A stretch of DNA of 64,000 nucleotides from Roseibium sp. Sym1 (GTDB lineage: Bacteria > Pseudomonadota > Alphaproteobacteria > Rhizobiales > Stappiaceae): positions 1,678,501 to 1,742,500 of the forward strand of contig NZ_CP114786.1 of NCBI RefSeq assembly GCF_027359675.1, given 5' to 3'. Shown one piece after another: positions 1 to 9,470 of the stretch; position 1 is the first letter of the stretch; every line of letters starts with the position of its first letter. The notes under the pieces were generated by a model that saw nothing but the letters and a program-made list of their open reading frames with translations, was not told where the DNA came from and made no database searches. The position numbers and the translations under genes are program-made.

Positions 1-552
1 GGCAATCCGTGCGGCAATGTCGTCGGCGACCGCCTTGGCGACCCGCTCCTGGGCGTCGCGGTAGGCACGCTTGTTGGCAAAGCGCTGGCTGGAGAAGTCA
101 TAGGAAGCGGATTTGAAGGCGCGTCCCGTCATCAGCGTCTCATCGGTGGCAAGGTCGCTGAGTACGAAGGTCGAATTCATCGTGGTCGTATAGGCGGAGG
201 GCACGTCGGCGAAACGCTCGACGCCGACTTCCGAACTGCCGACATCCACCAGAACCTTCAGGCGATACTTTTTCGGAGGTGCTCCCGCGCCGCGTTCGAA
301 GCGGTAGGTGAGTTCGTTGTAAAGCACCCGAGCTGCGTCATCGTTGGCGTATTGGTTGCTGATCGAATCAAGGTCGATCGCCGCAAGTTCCGCCGCCACT
401 GGTGACTGGACCGTGCCGAAATCTCCGGTACCGGTGCCGTAGAGCGGCCGGACCTGGCATCCGCTCAAGACCGTTGCTGCAGCAAATGCGACGCAAAGGG
501 CGGCGCGGCGCATTGCGCCGCCGGTCTGGAAGATGTTGTCAAACAACGACAT
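1..552 (-). CDS. lptE: LPS-assembly lipoprotein LptE (3' end outside window)
   Basis: The product starts [20 protein letters not shown] and runs into a lipoprotein signal ending LSGC, followed by QVRPLYG, typical of alphaproteobacterial LptE. LptE is the outer-membrane lipoprotein that plugs LptD and helps insert lipopolysaccharide. The ATG at 552 has a good Shine-Dalgarno (AAGGA, 6 nt away) and overlaps the end of leuS by 14 nt, implying translational coupling. A second in-frame ATG at 513 would give a more standard signal peptide ([19 protein letters not shown]), so the true start is uncertain. The leuS-lptE order is the usual one in this group, with holA normally next. The C-terminus lies beyond base 1. 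Confidence 0.88.
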   Translation of the reverse strand, partial: MSLFDNIFQTGGAMRRAALCVAFAAATVLSGCQVRPLYGTGTGDFGTVQSPVAAELAAIDLDSISNQYANDDAARVLYNELTYRFERGAGAPPKKYRLKVLVDVGSSEVGVERFADVPSAYTTTMNSTFVLSDLATDETLMTGRAFKSASYDFSSQRFANKRAYRDAQERVAKAVADDIAARIA

Positions 553-3160
553 TCACGATCCTTTGCGGTACCACGATGATCTTTTTCGGCGGCTTGCCCT
601 CAAGTGCCTTCCTGACGGCTTCGAGTGCCAAGGTAGCCGCTTCGACCTCCTCTTTGGAAGCCTCTTTTGCAATGGAGAGTTCGGCGCGTTTCTTGCCATT
701 GATCTGGACCGGGTAGGTGACGCTGTCGTCGACCAGCAGAGCATCTTCCGGTTCCGGCCAGTTGACCTCCGAAATCAGGTTGTCGTGACCCAGGGCCGAC
801 CAGCATTCCTCTGCCAGGTGCGGCATCATCGGCGCCATCATCTGCACCAGGTAATCGGCAGCCTCGCGGACCGCGAACTCGGTGCCGGAATCGTCCGCAC
901 CGTCATTGAAGGTCTTGCTGATCGTGTTGACCAGTTCGTAGAGCCGGGCGACGGCGCGGTTGAAGCCGAGGTTTTCCAGATCGCCGGTGACCGCGTGCAG
1001 GGTCTTGTGGCAGGCACGGCGCAGGTCGAGCGCCTTGCCGTCAACTTCCGGTGCGCGGCCGCTGCGCGGTTCGATCTTCTCGGCGATGTCGCCGATCAGA
1101 CGCCAGACACGCTGGACGAAGCGCCAGGCGCCCTGGACACCGTCCTCGGTCCAGATCACGTCGCGCTCGGGCGGGCTGTCGGACAGCATGAACCAGCGGG
1201 CAGTGTCGGCACCGTAAGTATCGATGATGTCGGTCGGATCAACGGTGTTCTTCTTCGACTTAGACATCTTTTCAATCGAGCCGATGGTGACGTCCTCGCC
1301 CGTTTCCACGAGCACTGCGCGTCGTTTGCCGTCAACATCTTCGATCCGAATGTCTGCCGGGGCGACCCAGCGGCCGTTGGCGCCTTCACCGGCACGGTAG
1401 GTTTCGTGCGTGACCATGCCTTGCGTGAACAGGCCCTTGAACGGTTCCTTCAGGTCGAGCGCGCCGACCTTCTGCATGGCCCGGGTGAAGAAGCGGGAAT
1501 AGAGCAGGTGCAGGATCGCGTGCTCGATGCCGCCGATATACTGGTCGACCGGCAGCCAGCCGTTTGCGGCGTCAGGGTCGGTCGGCTGGTCACAGTCCGG
1601 AGCGGTGAAACGGGCGAAATACCAGGAGCTGTCGACAAACGTGTCCATGGTATCGGTCTCGCGCCGTGCCGGCTTGCCGCAGCTCGGGCAGGTCGTGTCG
1701 CGCCAGGTCGGGTGACGATCGAGCGGATTGCCCGGCTTGTCGAAATTGATGTCGTCCGGCAGCTGCACCGGCAGGTTCTCGTCCTTCTCCGGCACCATGC
1801 CGCAATCGTCGCAGTGAATGACCGGGATCGGGCAGCCCCAGTAGCGCTGGCGCGAAATGCCCCAGTCGCGCAGGCGGTAGTTCACCTGGCGTTCGCCCTG
1901 CGGCGCACCGTCCACCGCGATCGATTCCAGCTTCTGCGCGATGGCTTCCTTGGCGTCCGGGATGGAGAGCCCGTCCAGGAAATCGGAATTGAAGATGGTG
2001 CCGTCGTCCGTGAAGGCTTCGTCGCCGACATAGAAGGTGGCGGCGTCGGCGTCCTTCGGCAGCACGACCGGCTTTACGTCGAGGCCGTATTTGCGGGCGA
2101 AATCGAGGTCGCGCTGGTCATGGGCCGGGCAGGCGAAGATCGCGCCGGTGCCGTAGTCCATCAGGATGAAGTTGGCGACATAGACCGGCAACTCCAGCGA
2201 GGCGTCCAGAGGATGCCTGACGCGCAGGCCGGTGTCGATGCCCTTTTTCTCTGCTTTTTCAATAGCTTCTTCAGAAGTTCCGACCCTGCGGCATTCTTCG
2301 ATGAAGGCTTTCAGCTCCGGGTTGTTCTCCGCCAGTTTCACCGAGATCGGGTGGTCCGGCGACAGGCCCATGAAGGACGCGCCGAACAAGGTGTCCGGAC
2401 GGGTGGTGAAGATTTCGAGCGTCTTGTCGCCGGTCGGTGCCGCCTCGGTGAACTCGAAACGCACGCGCAGGCCCTCTGACCGGCCGATCCAGTTCTTCTG
2501 CATCAGCCGGACCTTGTCCGGCCAGCGGTCGAGCGTGTCGATCGCTTCCAGCAGGTCTTCCGAATAGTCGGAGATCTTGAAGAACCACTGGGTCAGTTCA
2601 CGCTGTTCCACCAGCGCGCCGGAGCGCCAGCCGCGGCCGTCGATCACCTGCTCGTTCGCAAGCACCGTCATGTCGACCGGGTCCCAGTTGACCTTGGCGT
2701 TCTTGCGGTAGACCAGGCCCGCTTCCAGGAATTTCAGGAACAGGCGCTGCTGCTGGGTGTAATAGCCGACATCGCAGGTGGCGAATTCCCGGCTCCAGTC
2801 GAGGGACAGCCCCATGATCTTGAGCTGGTCGCGCATGGTGGCGATGTTTTCGTAGGTCCAGTCCTTGGGATGGACCTTGTTCTGCATGGCCGCGTTTTCC
2901 GCCGGCATGCCGAAGGCGTCCCAGCCCATCGGGTGAAGGACGTTGAAACCCTTGGCACGCTTGAAGCGGGCAACCACGTCGCCCATGGCGTAATTGCGCA
3001 CATGGCCCATGTGGATGCGGCCGGACGGGTAGGGGAACATTTCCAGGACATAGTATTTGTCCCGGGGATCGTCGTTGTGGGTGACGAAGACGTCCTTGTC
3101 GTTCCAGATCTTCTGCCAGCGCGCTTCCACTTCGCGCGCATTGTACCGTTCCGTTGCCAT
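539..3160 (-). CDS. leuS: Leucyl-tRNA synthetase
   Basis: This 873-residue class I synthetase charges tRNA-Leu in the cytoplasm. The HIGH-type motif appears as PSGRIHMGH near residue 50 and the KMSKS motif as IEKMSKSKK in the C-terminal half. An editing (CP1) domain and a Cys-rich zinc-type insert ([12 protein letters not shown]) lie between them. The length is normal for the family and the C-terminus ends RIVNVVV. It is first in a run with lptE, which its 3' end overlaps. Divergent yggS lies about 320 bp away. I see no strong Shine-Dalgarno before the ATG, but similarity begins at this Met ([15 protein letters not shown]). Confidence 0.97.
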   Translation of the reverse strand: MATERYNAREVEARWQKIWNDKDVFVTHNDDPRDKYYVLEMFPYPSGRIHMGHVRNYAMGDVVARFKRAKGFNVLHPMGWDAFGMPAENAAMQNKVHPKDWTYENIATMRDQLKIMGLSLDWSREFATCDVGYYTQQQRLFLKFLEAGLVYRKNAKVNWDPVDMTVLANEQVIDGRGWRSGALVEQRELTQWFFKISDYSEDLLEAIDTLDRWPDKVRLMQKNWIGRSEGLRVRFEFTEAAPTGDKTLEIFTTRPDTLFGASFMGLSPDHPISVKLAENNPELKAFIEECRRVGTSEEAIEKAEKKGIDTGLRVRHPLDASLELPVYVANFILMDYGTGAIFACPAHDQRDLDFARKYGLDVKPVVLPKDADAATFYVGDEAFTDDGTIFNSDFLDGLSIPDAKEAIAQKLESIAVDGAPQGERQVNYRLRDWGISRQRYWGCPIPVIHCDDCGMVPEKDENLPVQLPDDINFDKPGNPLDRHPTWRDTTCPSCGKPARRETDTMDTFVDSSWYFARFTAPDCDQPTDPDAANGWLPVDQYIGGIEHAILHLLYSRFFTRAMQKVGALDLKEPFKGLFTQGMVTHETYRAGEGANGRWVAPADIRIEDVDGKRRAVLVETGEDVTIGSIEKMSKSKKNTVDPTDIIDTYGADTARWFMLSDSPPERDVIWTEDGVQGAWRFVQRVWRLIGDIAEKIEPRSGRAPEVDGKALDLRRACHKTLHAVTGDLENLGFNRAVARLYELVNTISKTFNDGADDSGTEFAVREAADYLVQMMAPMMPHLAEECWSALGHDNLISEVNWPEPEDALLVDDSVTYPVQINGKKRAELSIAKEASKEEVEAATLALEAVRKALEGKPPKKIIVVPQRIVNVVV

Positions 3161-3478
3161 CCAGTGTGCCGTTTGTTCTTGCCGCCGGACCCGGCGGATT
3201 TGCTGAAATGATTGACTGCCGGACTGTCACCAGAAATCGTGTCCGCGGTCAACATGCGAGAAGCGAATGATCTTGCAGGTGCCTGTTTATGTCGCAATGC
3301 CGCATTCGTAAAGTATCGGGGCCGGATCTAGCCGGATTTCCGGTGCTGGCGCCAGGGCGGAGGGCTTGAGATGTCGGGGGATGCGGTCACCCGTGACGGA
3401 ACTTGCACTTGAGATTACTTGCCCGCCGGGCATAAGAGAAAGGCCCCTGTCCGATCACGGAAGTCCCGAGGAAACACC
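3161..3478. other. leuS-yggS divergent intergenic region
   Basis: About 320 bp separate the divergent starts of leuS and yggS. It must carry both promoters. I see no leucine-rich leader peptide, T-box or other riboswitch-like structure. The only promoter candidate I would propose is the one listed separately upstream of yggS. Confidence 0.6.
3409..3436 (+). promoter_or_regulatory. Candidate sigma-70 promoter for yggS
   Basis: A TTGAGA hexamer (3409-3414) and a CATAAG hexamer (3431-3436) are separated by 16 bp and lie about 45 bp before the yggS ATG. They match the -35 and -10 consensus at 5/6 and 4/6 positions. This is pattern matching only. Confidence 0.3.
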
Positions 3479-4150
3479 ATGAACGCCGCCACAGACCGTC
3501 TTGAGACCGTGAAAGCGGACATCCGCGATGCGGAACGCGACCATGGCCGGGATCCGGGATCCGTTACCCTGATCGCGGTTTCAAAGACCTTTGAAGCGGA
3601 TGACATCCGGCCCGTTCTGGGCGCGGGTCAGCGGGTTTTCGGTGAAAACCGGGTGCAGGAAGCGATGCACAAGTGGCCGGGCCTGCGCGAGGAATTTGCC
3701 GATATCGAACTTCATCTGATCGGACCGCTCCAGTCGAACAAGGCCAAGGAAGCGGTGGCCACGTTTGATGTCGTTCACACAGTGGACCGGCCGAAGATCG
3801 CCAAGGCGTTGAAAGCCGAGATGGACAAACAGGACCGGCATCTGCCCTGTTTCATCCAGGTCAACACCGGCGAAGAACCGCAAAAGGCCGGTATTGCTCC
3901 AAGGGACGTCGACGATTTTGTCCGGTATTGCCGGGACGAGGTCGGGCTGAACATTGTCGGCCTGATGTGCATTCCGCCGGTGGAGGAAGCACCCGGAGAA
4001 CATTTCGCGCTGCTGGAAAAGATCGCCAGGCGCAACGGTCTCGCGCAGCTCTCCATGGGCATGTCCGCGGACTACTCCGTCGCCGTCGGTTTCGGCGCCA
4101 CCCATGTCCGGGTCGGTTCGGCGATTTTTGGCTCGCGCGATTACGCGTGA
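3479..4150 (+). CDS. yggS: YggS/PROSC family PLP homeostasis protein
   Basis: This 223-residue protein belongs to the PLP-binding protein family (PLPBP) that controls free pyridoxal phosphate and amino/keto-acid balance in the cytoplasm; it has no known catalytic reaction. The PLP lysine is K36 in LIAVSKTFEADD, and the family motifs FGENRVQEA, HLIGPLQSNKA, MGMSADYSVAV and VRVGSAIFG are all present. The ATG at 3479 was chosen because GAGGAAAC precedes it; a longer frame opening at 3419 adds residues not seen in the family. It is monocistronic and convergent with nothing nearby. Confidence 0.95.
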   Translation: MNAATDRLETVKADIRDAERDHGRDPGSVTLIAVSKTFEADDIRPVLGAGQRVFGENRVQEAMHKWPGLREEFADIELHLIGPLQSNKAKEAVATFDVVHTVDRPKIAKALKAEMDKQDRHLPCFIQVNTGEEPQKAGIAPRDVDDFVRYCRDEVGLNIVGLMCIPPVEEAPGEHFALLEKIARRNGLAQLSMGMSADYSVAVGFGATHVRVGSAIFGSRDYA

Positions 4151-4521
4151 CCGCGATCCAGTGGCAGACAGGACCCTGGTGTAATACACCGGTTGTTTTT
4201 GGGTAAACTATAAAGAACTTTATTTTCAATATCTTATCGAGAAAACGAAGATATTCACCAGCCGCAGTTTCGCCCGAAATCATCAAAAGTGACAATATTC
4301 CGACTGGCCTGTGGCTGATCGTAATACTCCGACACAACATTGCCCCGAAGGTTCCAAAGAGCGGCCCTTTGACGGTCGCGATCGCTCAGCACAGTTTGCC
4401 CCGTTCCGGTTCGGCGGGTCGCAGGGGCCCGGCGGACAGACGGAACAGCGGGACCGTCCGCCGCCAAGAGGCGGCACAGTGGGGACGGCCCGAAACGACC
4501 CAAACAGTTGGAGGTCATATC
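4151..4521. other. Intergenic region with AT-rich segment and inverted repeat
   Basis: This 370-bp gap starts with an AT-rich stretch (about 4190-4310) containing an 8-bp inverted repeat, AATATCTT at 4228-4235 and AAGATATT at 4248-4255, with a 12-bp spacer. No T-run follows, so it is not an obvious terminator. The rest is GC-rich leader for the EF-hand gene. No coding region is supported here. Confidence 0.5.
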
Positions 4522-4752
4522 ATGTCCAAACGTCTTACGGCTGCTCTTCTCATCGGTGCATTCACCGTGTCTTCCGCGGCGCTCGCCCAGGGCATGTCCT
4601 TTCAGGCGGTCGACAGCGACCAGGACGGCTTCGTGAGCTTCGAGGAAATCACAGCCGCCGTGCCGACCATGTCGGAAGACCTTTTCAATGCAGCCGATGC
4701 CAACCAGGACAGCCTCCTGGATCCGGAAGAGTTCGCGACCGTTCAACCGTAA
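4522..4752 (+). CDS. Small exported EF-hand protein
   Basis: This 76-residue protein has a Sec signal peptide (MSKRLTAALL... SSAALAQ, cleaved near residue 23) followed by two EF-hand loops. Loop 1 is D31-E42 (DSDQDGFVSFEE) and loop 2 is D59-E70 (DANQDSLLDPEE), each with acidic residues at positions 1, 3, 5 and 12; loop 2 has Asn at position 3 and Ser in place of the usual Gly at position 6. It is therefore likely a periplasmic calcium-binding protein of unknown role. The ATG is preceded by GGAGGTC. A strong terminator follows at 4825-4858. The neighbouring genes give no functional clue. Confidence 0.8.
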   Translation: MSKRLTAALLIGAFTVSSAALAQGMSFQAVDSDQDGFVSFEEITAAVPTMSEDLFNAADANQDSLLDPEEFATVQP

Positions 4753-4824
4753 TTGCGGCATCGGGCGATCCCCCCAACAGGTTGGTTCAACCTCCAGGTC
4801 GCCTGATGTGAACGGACGCAAGAG

Positions 4825-4858
4825 AACCACCGCCGGAGGTCACGCCGGCGGTGGTTTT
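4825..4858 (+). terminator. Rho-independent terminator after EF-hand gene
   Basis: A perfect 12-bp stem (AACCACCGCCGG at 4825-4836 with CCGGCGGTGGTT at 4845-4856), an 8-nt loop and a T4 run. It sits between the convergent ends of the EF-hand gene and trkH. Confidence 0.85.
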
Positions 4859-4880
4859 CTCCGTTTGGGGAGGTGGCTCG

Positions 4881-6320
4881 TCAGTCGCACCAGAAATCCG
4901 GCGTCAGCAGGAGAATGCCGCCGAGAATTTCCAGCCGGCCCAGGATCATCTCAAAAGCCAGGAACCACTTGGCGATTTCCGGCAGGGACTGGAAGGTGCC
5001 GGAGGGACCGATCGTGTCGCCGACGCCGGGACCGACATTGGCAAGTGCCGTGATCGACGCGCTCAGGGCGGTCTGAAGATCCAGTCCGAGGGCCATGTAG
5101 ACCAGCGAAAAGGCCGCGAAGGCACCGGCATAGACAACGGCAAAGACGAAGACACCTTCCAGGACCGCGTTGGAGACGGACCGGCCCTGGTACTTCGTGT
5201 CGACGACCCTGTGGGGGCGGACCATGCGCTTCAGAAGGCCGCGGAAATGGCTGACCAGAATGGCAACGCGGAACATCTTGAAGCCGCCGGAGGTGGACCC
5301 TGCACAGCCGCCAAAGAAGGTCAGCACGAAGAAGATCGCGATGACGGCGGGTCCGAACTGAAGATAGTCGTTGGCCGCATAACCCGTGGTCGAAAGGACC
5401 GACACCACGTTGAACACGGCCAGGGTGAACATGTGGAACGGGGTGTCATGGACGATGTAACGTTCGAAATAGAAGACACCGAAGGCCGCCACCAGGACGA
5501 TGGTCAGAAGCAGGGCGATCTGGACGTCGTAGGCCGCGCGTCGGCGCTCGATGCCGCGAATGAGGTAGAGAAACGGCACGCTGGAGGCGATCATGAACAG
5601 GATCGCCACCCAGTAGACGGCAATGCCCTGGAACTGGCCGAAGGACTGGTCGGAGGTCGAAAACCCGCCGGTCGATACCGTGGTCATGGCATGAACGATG
5701 GCTTCGAACAGCGTCATCCCGCACAGGACGTAAAGGGTGATGCAGGCCAGGCTGAGGCCCGCATAGAGCGCGAGCAGCCGGAAAATGAACGGACCGACAT
5801 GGCCATAGGGCTTGTTGGCGGTTTCGGAGGTTTCCAGGGCGAAGAGCTGGCTGCCGCCGACCCTGAGGCCCGGCAACAGCCAGATACCTATGGCAATGAC
5901 GCCGATACCGCCGACCCACTGCAGCAGGGCGCGCCACAACAGGATGCCTGGCGGCATGTCATCGAGACCCGTGAGGATCGTCGAGCCGGTCGTGGTCAGG
6001 CCGGACGCGGTTTCGAAAAAGGCGTCCGTGAAGCTGATGCCGAGCTCGCTGGCGTAAAGCGGAATGGCGCCGGCCAGGGAAAACACGAACCAGGCGGCAT
6101 TCACGAAGATGATGGCCTCGCGGAAATTGCCCGGCGGCCGCTGGCCGTGAAAGGCGATGGTGGTCAGGACACCGGCAGTGGCCAGGACAACAGCGGAGAT
6201 CAGAAACACCTGCCAGTCGGGATTCCTGGCGAAGACGTCCGCAATCGCCGGCAGGATCATCATCAGTGAAATCAGGATAAGCAGGCGTCCGATCGGCAAC
6301 GCAATGGTGCGATAATTCAT
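4881..6320 (-). CDS. trkH: Trk-type potassium uptake protein TrkH
   Basis: This 479-residue integral membrane protein forms the K+ translocating subunit of a Trk/Ktr-type uptake system. It has roughly ten hydrophobic segments and the repeated pore-loop signatures of the family, seen as ASGLTTTGSTIL, TVSTGGFSTSD, SVLSTTGYAANDY and LANVGPGVG. TrkH normally works with the cytoplasmic NAD-binding regulator TrkA, which is not in this window. The ATG at 6320 gives MNYRTIALPIGRLL. It stands alone, with a terminator-bounded convergent neighbour downstream and the divergent TRAP operon upstream. Confidence 0.93.
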   Translation of the reverse strand: MNYRTIALPIGRLLILISLMMILPAIADVFARNPDWQVFLISAVVLATAGVLTTIAFHGQRPPGNFREAIIFVNAAWFVFSLAGAIPLYASELGISFTDAFFETASGLTTTGSTILTGLDDMPPGILLWRALLQWVGGIGVIAIGIWLLPGLRVGGSQLFALETSETANKPYGHVGPFIFRLLALYAGLSLACITLYVLCGMTLFEAIVHAMTTVSTGGFSTSDQSFGQFQGIAVYWVAILFMIASSVPFLYLIRGIERRRAAYDVQIALLLTIVLVAAFGVFYFERYIVHDTPFHMFTLAVFNVVSVLSTTGYAANDYLQFGPAVIAIFFVLTFFGGCAGSTSGGFKMFRVAILVSHFRGLLKRMVRPHRVVDTKYQGRSVSNAVLEGVFVFAVVYAGAFAAFSLVYMALGLDLQTALSASITALANVGPGVGDTIGPSGTFQSLPEIAKWFLAFEMILGRLEILGGILLLTPDFWCD

Positions 6321-6573
6321 TGACGATTCATCCGGGCCGATCAGCAGACAAAGCCAGCAGGCATGCGTTTCAAAAGACCCTTCTTATCTGCCTGTGCAGT
6401 GCAAAATGCAAGGATTCTGGCGGGCGCTTTCGTCCGGGCGGGCAGGAAACGGCGGCAAGATCATTGGGGGCCGCGATCATAGTTGAGAAAACGTCAGTCT
6501 TTCCTAGCTGTGATCTATATTGACCCTCCCTGTGCCGTTTGCCAGACTGCCGCTGTTCATTGGGAGGAACATC

Positions 6574-7566
6574 ATGAAAGTAATTTCCTGGGCCATGGGT
6601 GCTGCCCTGGCGCTCGGTCTTGCGGCCGGTTCGGCACAGGCCGCGGACACGACACTCCGCATTTCGCTGCAATTGCCGTTGACGAGCCATCTCGGCCAGA
6701 ATTTGCAGCTGTTCAAGGAAGAAGTGGAGAAAAACTCAAACGGTGACATCGCCGTCGAGATCTACGATTCCGCGCAGCTCTACAAGGACAAGGAAGTCCC
6801 GGCGGCTGTCGGATCCGGTGCGATCGAGATGGGCGTCGCCTCGCTGACGCGTTATGTCGGCGATGTGCCCGCTGTCGACATTTTCTACCAGCCGTTCCTG
6901 TTCGACACGGAAGAAAAGGTCAGGGCCGCGGTTGCTCCGGGTTCGCCCGTGCGCGGACCGCTGGACGAGGCCATCAAGGAAACCGGGTCCACGGTCCTGT
7001 GGTGGCAGGCCTATGGCGGCGCGATCATGCTGTCCAACGACGCGGCGGTGAAAACGCCTGAGGACATGAAGGGCAAGAAGGTCCGTGTCTTCGGCAAGAC
7101 CCTGGGCGATTTCGTAACGGCGGCCGGCGGTGCGCCGACGCTGATTTCCGGCTCCGAACAGTATCTCGCCTATCAGCGCGGCACGGTCGATATCGGCATG
7201 ACCGGTGTTTCGGGCGTGAAATCGCGCAAGCTCTGGGACGTGATGGACACGATCACCGTCACCAACAACGCCGATATCGAGTTCATCGTCGTGGTGAACA
7301 CCGATTTCTGGAACGGTCTTCCGGATGCACACAAGGAGATCATCCAGGCGGCGGCGCTGAAGGCGGAAGCGGATGTGCGTGATCGCATGTCGCAGATCGA
7401 GGCCAATGCCTATGCGGCGGCGGAAGAGAACGGCATGACCGTCTACACGCCGACGGCCGAGGAAATGGCCGCCTGGAAGGCCGTCAGCCAGCCTGTCTAT
7501 GACGCCTATGTCGAAAAGACCGGCGATCTCGGCAAGTCCGTCATGGACGCCGCGAAGAAGCTCTGA
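6574..7566 (+). CDS. dctP: TRAP transporter substrate-binding protein, DctP family
   Basis: This 330-residue periplasmic protein has a clear Sec signal peptide (MKVISWAMGAALALGLAAG, cleaved after AQA near residue 23). The mature part starts TTLRISLQLPLTSHLGQNL and has the DctP-fold landmarks: EVEIYDSAQLYKDKE-like segment, a MGVAS stretch, and KVRVFGK. It captures an organic acid for the DctQM membrane complex. The ATG at 6574 follows GGGAGGAA; a longer frame from 6520 is not needed. The neighbouring PEP mutase/isocitrate lyase family enzyme suggests a C4-C6 carboxylate or related oxo-acid, but the substrate cannot be read from sequence. Confidence 0.92.
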   Translation: MKVISWAMGAALALGLAAGSAQAADTTLRISLQLPLTSHLGQNLQLFKEEVEKNSNGDIAVEIYDSAQLYKDKEVPAAVGSGAIEMGVASLTRYVGDVPAVDIFYQPFLFDTEEKVRAAVAPGSPVRGPLDEAIKETGSTVLWWQAYGGAIMLSNDAAVKTPEDMKGKKVRVFGKTLGDFVTAAGGAPTLISGSEQYLAYQRGTVDIGMTGVSGVKSRKLWDVMDTITVTNNADIEFIVVVNTDFWNGLPDAHKEIIQAAALKAEADVRDRMSQIEANAYAAAEENGMTVYTPTAEEMAAWKAVSQPVYDAYVEKTGDLGKSVMDAAKKL

Positions 7567-7588
7567 GCTTCGCGTTTCCATTCGATTG

Positions 7589-7618
7589 AAACGGCCGGCT
7601 CTCAGCCGGCCGTTTCCC
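7589..7618 (+). terminator. Strong hairpin between dctP and dctQ
   Basis: A perfect 12-bp stem (AAACGGCCGGCT at 7589-7600, AGCCGGCCGTTT at 7604-7615) with a 3-nt loop, ending in TTT then CCCC. As a partial terminator or 3' mRNA stabiliser it would let dctP be made in excess over dctQM, as expected for a binding protein. Confidence 0.75.
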
Positions 7619-7679
7619 CGTCCGATCCTCTTCATTCTCCAGTTTGCCGAACCGGCGTGAACTGGCGCCGGGTGACTTC

Positions 7680-8189
7680 ATGAAAGCCTTGTCCCATCTC
7701 CTCTTGGCGCTGGCCTGGATTGCGGCGCTGCTGTTTTTCCTGGCCGGTGGCATGCTCTCCTACGAAGTGGCCGCGCGCTACCTGTTTGTCGCCCCGACCA
7801 TCTGGGCTGCGGAGCTGTCGCAGCTCTGCCTGATCTGGGGCACCCTGATCGCGATGCCCTGGCTGCTCTCGGCCAACCGCCATATCGCGGTCGATGTCCT
7901 GACCGAGCGCCTGAACCGGACGGGTCGCCGGCTGTGCCAGGCACTCGCCATGACCGCCATCGCCGCCTTCAGCGCGGTTGTCGCCTGGAAGGGCGGGGGC
8001 ATCTTCTATGAGTCCTTCGAACGGGGCCGGACCACCGGATCCATGCTGGACCTGCCGATCTGGATCTCGGAACTGGCGGTTCCCGTCGGATTCACGCTCC
8101 TTTTCCTGCAGGCCCTGATCGAAATCGGCAAGGCGATGCGCGGCATCGAGCCTGGAGATGCCGGTTCGCACGATGGTGCCGCCACATGA
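7680..8189 (+). CDS. dctQ: TRAP transporter small permease, DctQ family
   Basis: This 169-residue membrane protein has four predicted transmembrane helices and the DctQ signature around the second and third (VAARYLF, WAAELSQLCLIWGTLIAMPWLL, HIAVDVLTERL). It pairs with DctM to form the sodium-driven permease. I chose the ATG at 7680 (MKALSHLLLALAWIAAL), because the frame opening with TTG at 7644 adds only a hydrophilic lead. Its stop overlaps the dctM start (ATGA), so the two are translationally coupled. Confidence 0.9.
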   Translation: MKALSHLLLALAWIAALLFFLAGGMLSYEVAARYLFVAPTIWAAELSQLCLIWGTLIAMPWLLSANRHIAVDVLTERLNRTGRRLCQALAMTAIAAFSAVVAWKGGGIFYESFERGRTTGSMLDLPIWISELAVPVGFTLLFLQALIEIGKAMRGIEPGDAGSHDGAAT

Positions 8190-9457
8190 CCGTGATCCTG
8201 ATCCTTGCGGCGCTGTTCGCGCTGTTGCTCATTCGCGTCCCGGTGGCCTTTGCGCTGGGCGGTCTCGGTCTTGCCATGCTGGTGCTCGGTGGATTCTCGC
8301 CGCTGATGGCACCGCAGGCGATCCTGTCGACGCTGGACGGGTTCATCCTGCTGGCCGTGCCGTTGTTCCTGTTGATGTCGAACGTCCTGTTGAAGGGCGG
8401 TGTCGGACGGGACCTGTTCGCGGCCGTTCATGCCTGGGTCGGCCACTGGCCGGGCGGCCTGGCGGTGGCGACGATCCTGTCCTGCGGCATCTTCGCCGCC
8501 ATTTCCGGGTCCTCGGTGGCGACAGCGGCGACAATCGGCACCGTTGCCATCCCGGAAATGATCGGCAGGGGTTACCAGAAACGATTCGTTTACGGCCTGC
8601 TGGCTGCAGGCGGCACGCTTGGAATTCTCATTCCGCCCTCCATTCCGATGATCGTCTATGCCTTCGTCACCGAACAGTCGGTGCTCGATCTGTTCCTGGC
8701 CGGGATCGGCCCGGGCCTGCTGCTGGTGGCAATGTTCATCGTGTTCTCGATGATCTACGCGCGCTGGTTCGGCGGTTTCAAACCTGAGCCCGCGACCGGG
8801 TGGAACGAGCGGGGTCTCGCGACGCTTCGTGCCTTGCCGGCCGTGTTGCTGGCCGGTTACGTGATCGGCGTGATCTATACGGGCGCGGCAACGCCGACCG
8901 AAGCGGCGGCCCTGGGCCTTGCCGGAGCGCTGGTGATCACTCTGGCCATGCGGCGCCTGACTTTCAAGGCCTTCCGGGAAGCGATCTTCGACAGCATGGT
9001 CACCACGGTCGCGATCCTTTTGATCGTCGCAGGCGCCAAGGTGTTCGGCAAGGCGATCACGCTTTACCGGATCCCGCAGGACATCTCGGTCTTCATCAGC
9101 CAGACCATCGACACGCCGCTCACCTTCATTGTTGTTGTCTCGATCGTGCTTCTGGTGATGGGCCTGGTGTTCGAGGCGCTGTCCATGGTGCTGATCATGA
9201 CGCCCGTTCTGCTGCCGGCGGCCCTGGCGCTGGGCATCGACCCGGTCTGGTTCGGTGTCTACATGGTGGTGATGGTCGAATGCGCGCTGATCACGCCGCC
9301 GGTCGGGCTCAATCTCTATGTCATCCAGTCGGTTGCCAAGGCGGGTCTGACGGATGTCTCGCGGGGTGTGCTGCCGTTCCTGTTGCTCATGCTGCTCTCG
9401 GTCGTGATCCTTTATGTCTGGACCGACCTGGCGCTCTATATTCCCTTCAAGCTCTGA
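8186..9457 (+). CDS. dctM: TRAP transporter large permease, DctM family
   Basis: This 423-residue protein has about twelve hydrophobic helices and matches the DctM large subunit: RVPVAFALGGLGLA near the N-terminus, SSVATAATIGTVAIPEM, the motif GGTLGILIPPSIPMIVYA, and a C-terminal TPPVGLNLYVIQ. It forms the substrate channel with DctQ. The start overlaps the dctQ stop by 4 nt. The length is normal for the family. Confidence 0.94.
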   Translation: MTVILILAALFALLLIRVPVAFALGGLGLAMLVLGGFSPLMAPQAILSTLDGFILLAVPLFLLMSNVLLKGGVGRDLFAAVHAWVGHWPGGLAVATILSCGIFAAISGSSVATAATIGTVAIPEMIGRGYQKRFVYGLLAAGGTLGILIPPSIPMIVYAFVTEQSVLDLFLAGIGPGLLLVAMFIVFSMIYARWFGGFKPEPATGWNERGLATLRALPAVLLAGYVIGVIYTGAATPTEAAALGLAGALVITLAMRRLTFKAFREAIFDSMVTTVAILLIVAGAKVFGKAITLYRIPQDISVFISQTIDTPLTFIVVVSIVLLVMGLVFEALSMVLIMTPVLLPAALALGIDPVWFGVYMVVMVECALITPPVGLNLYVIQSVAKAGLTDVSRGVLPFLLLMLLSVVILYVWTDLALYIPFKL

Positions 9458-9470
9458 GGTTATTGGAAAC

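Noticed and set aside
533..2479. A 648-codon open frame opposite leuS
   Set aside because: It lies wholly antisense to a clear leuS, has no family motifs and reflects high-GC codon bias. Similar antisense frames opposite trkH, dctM, leuC, acs, ureC, lysA and the TIGR02302 gene were left out for the same reason.
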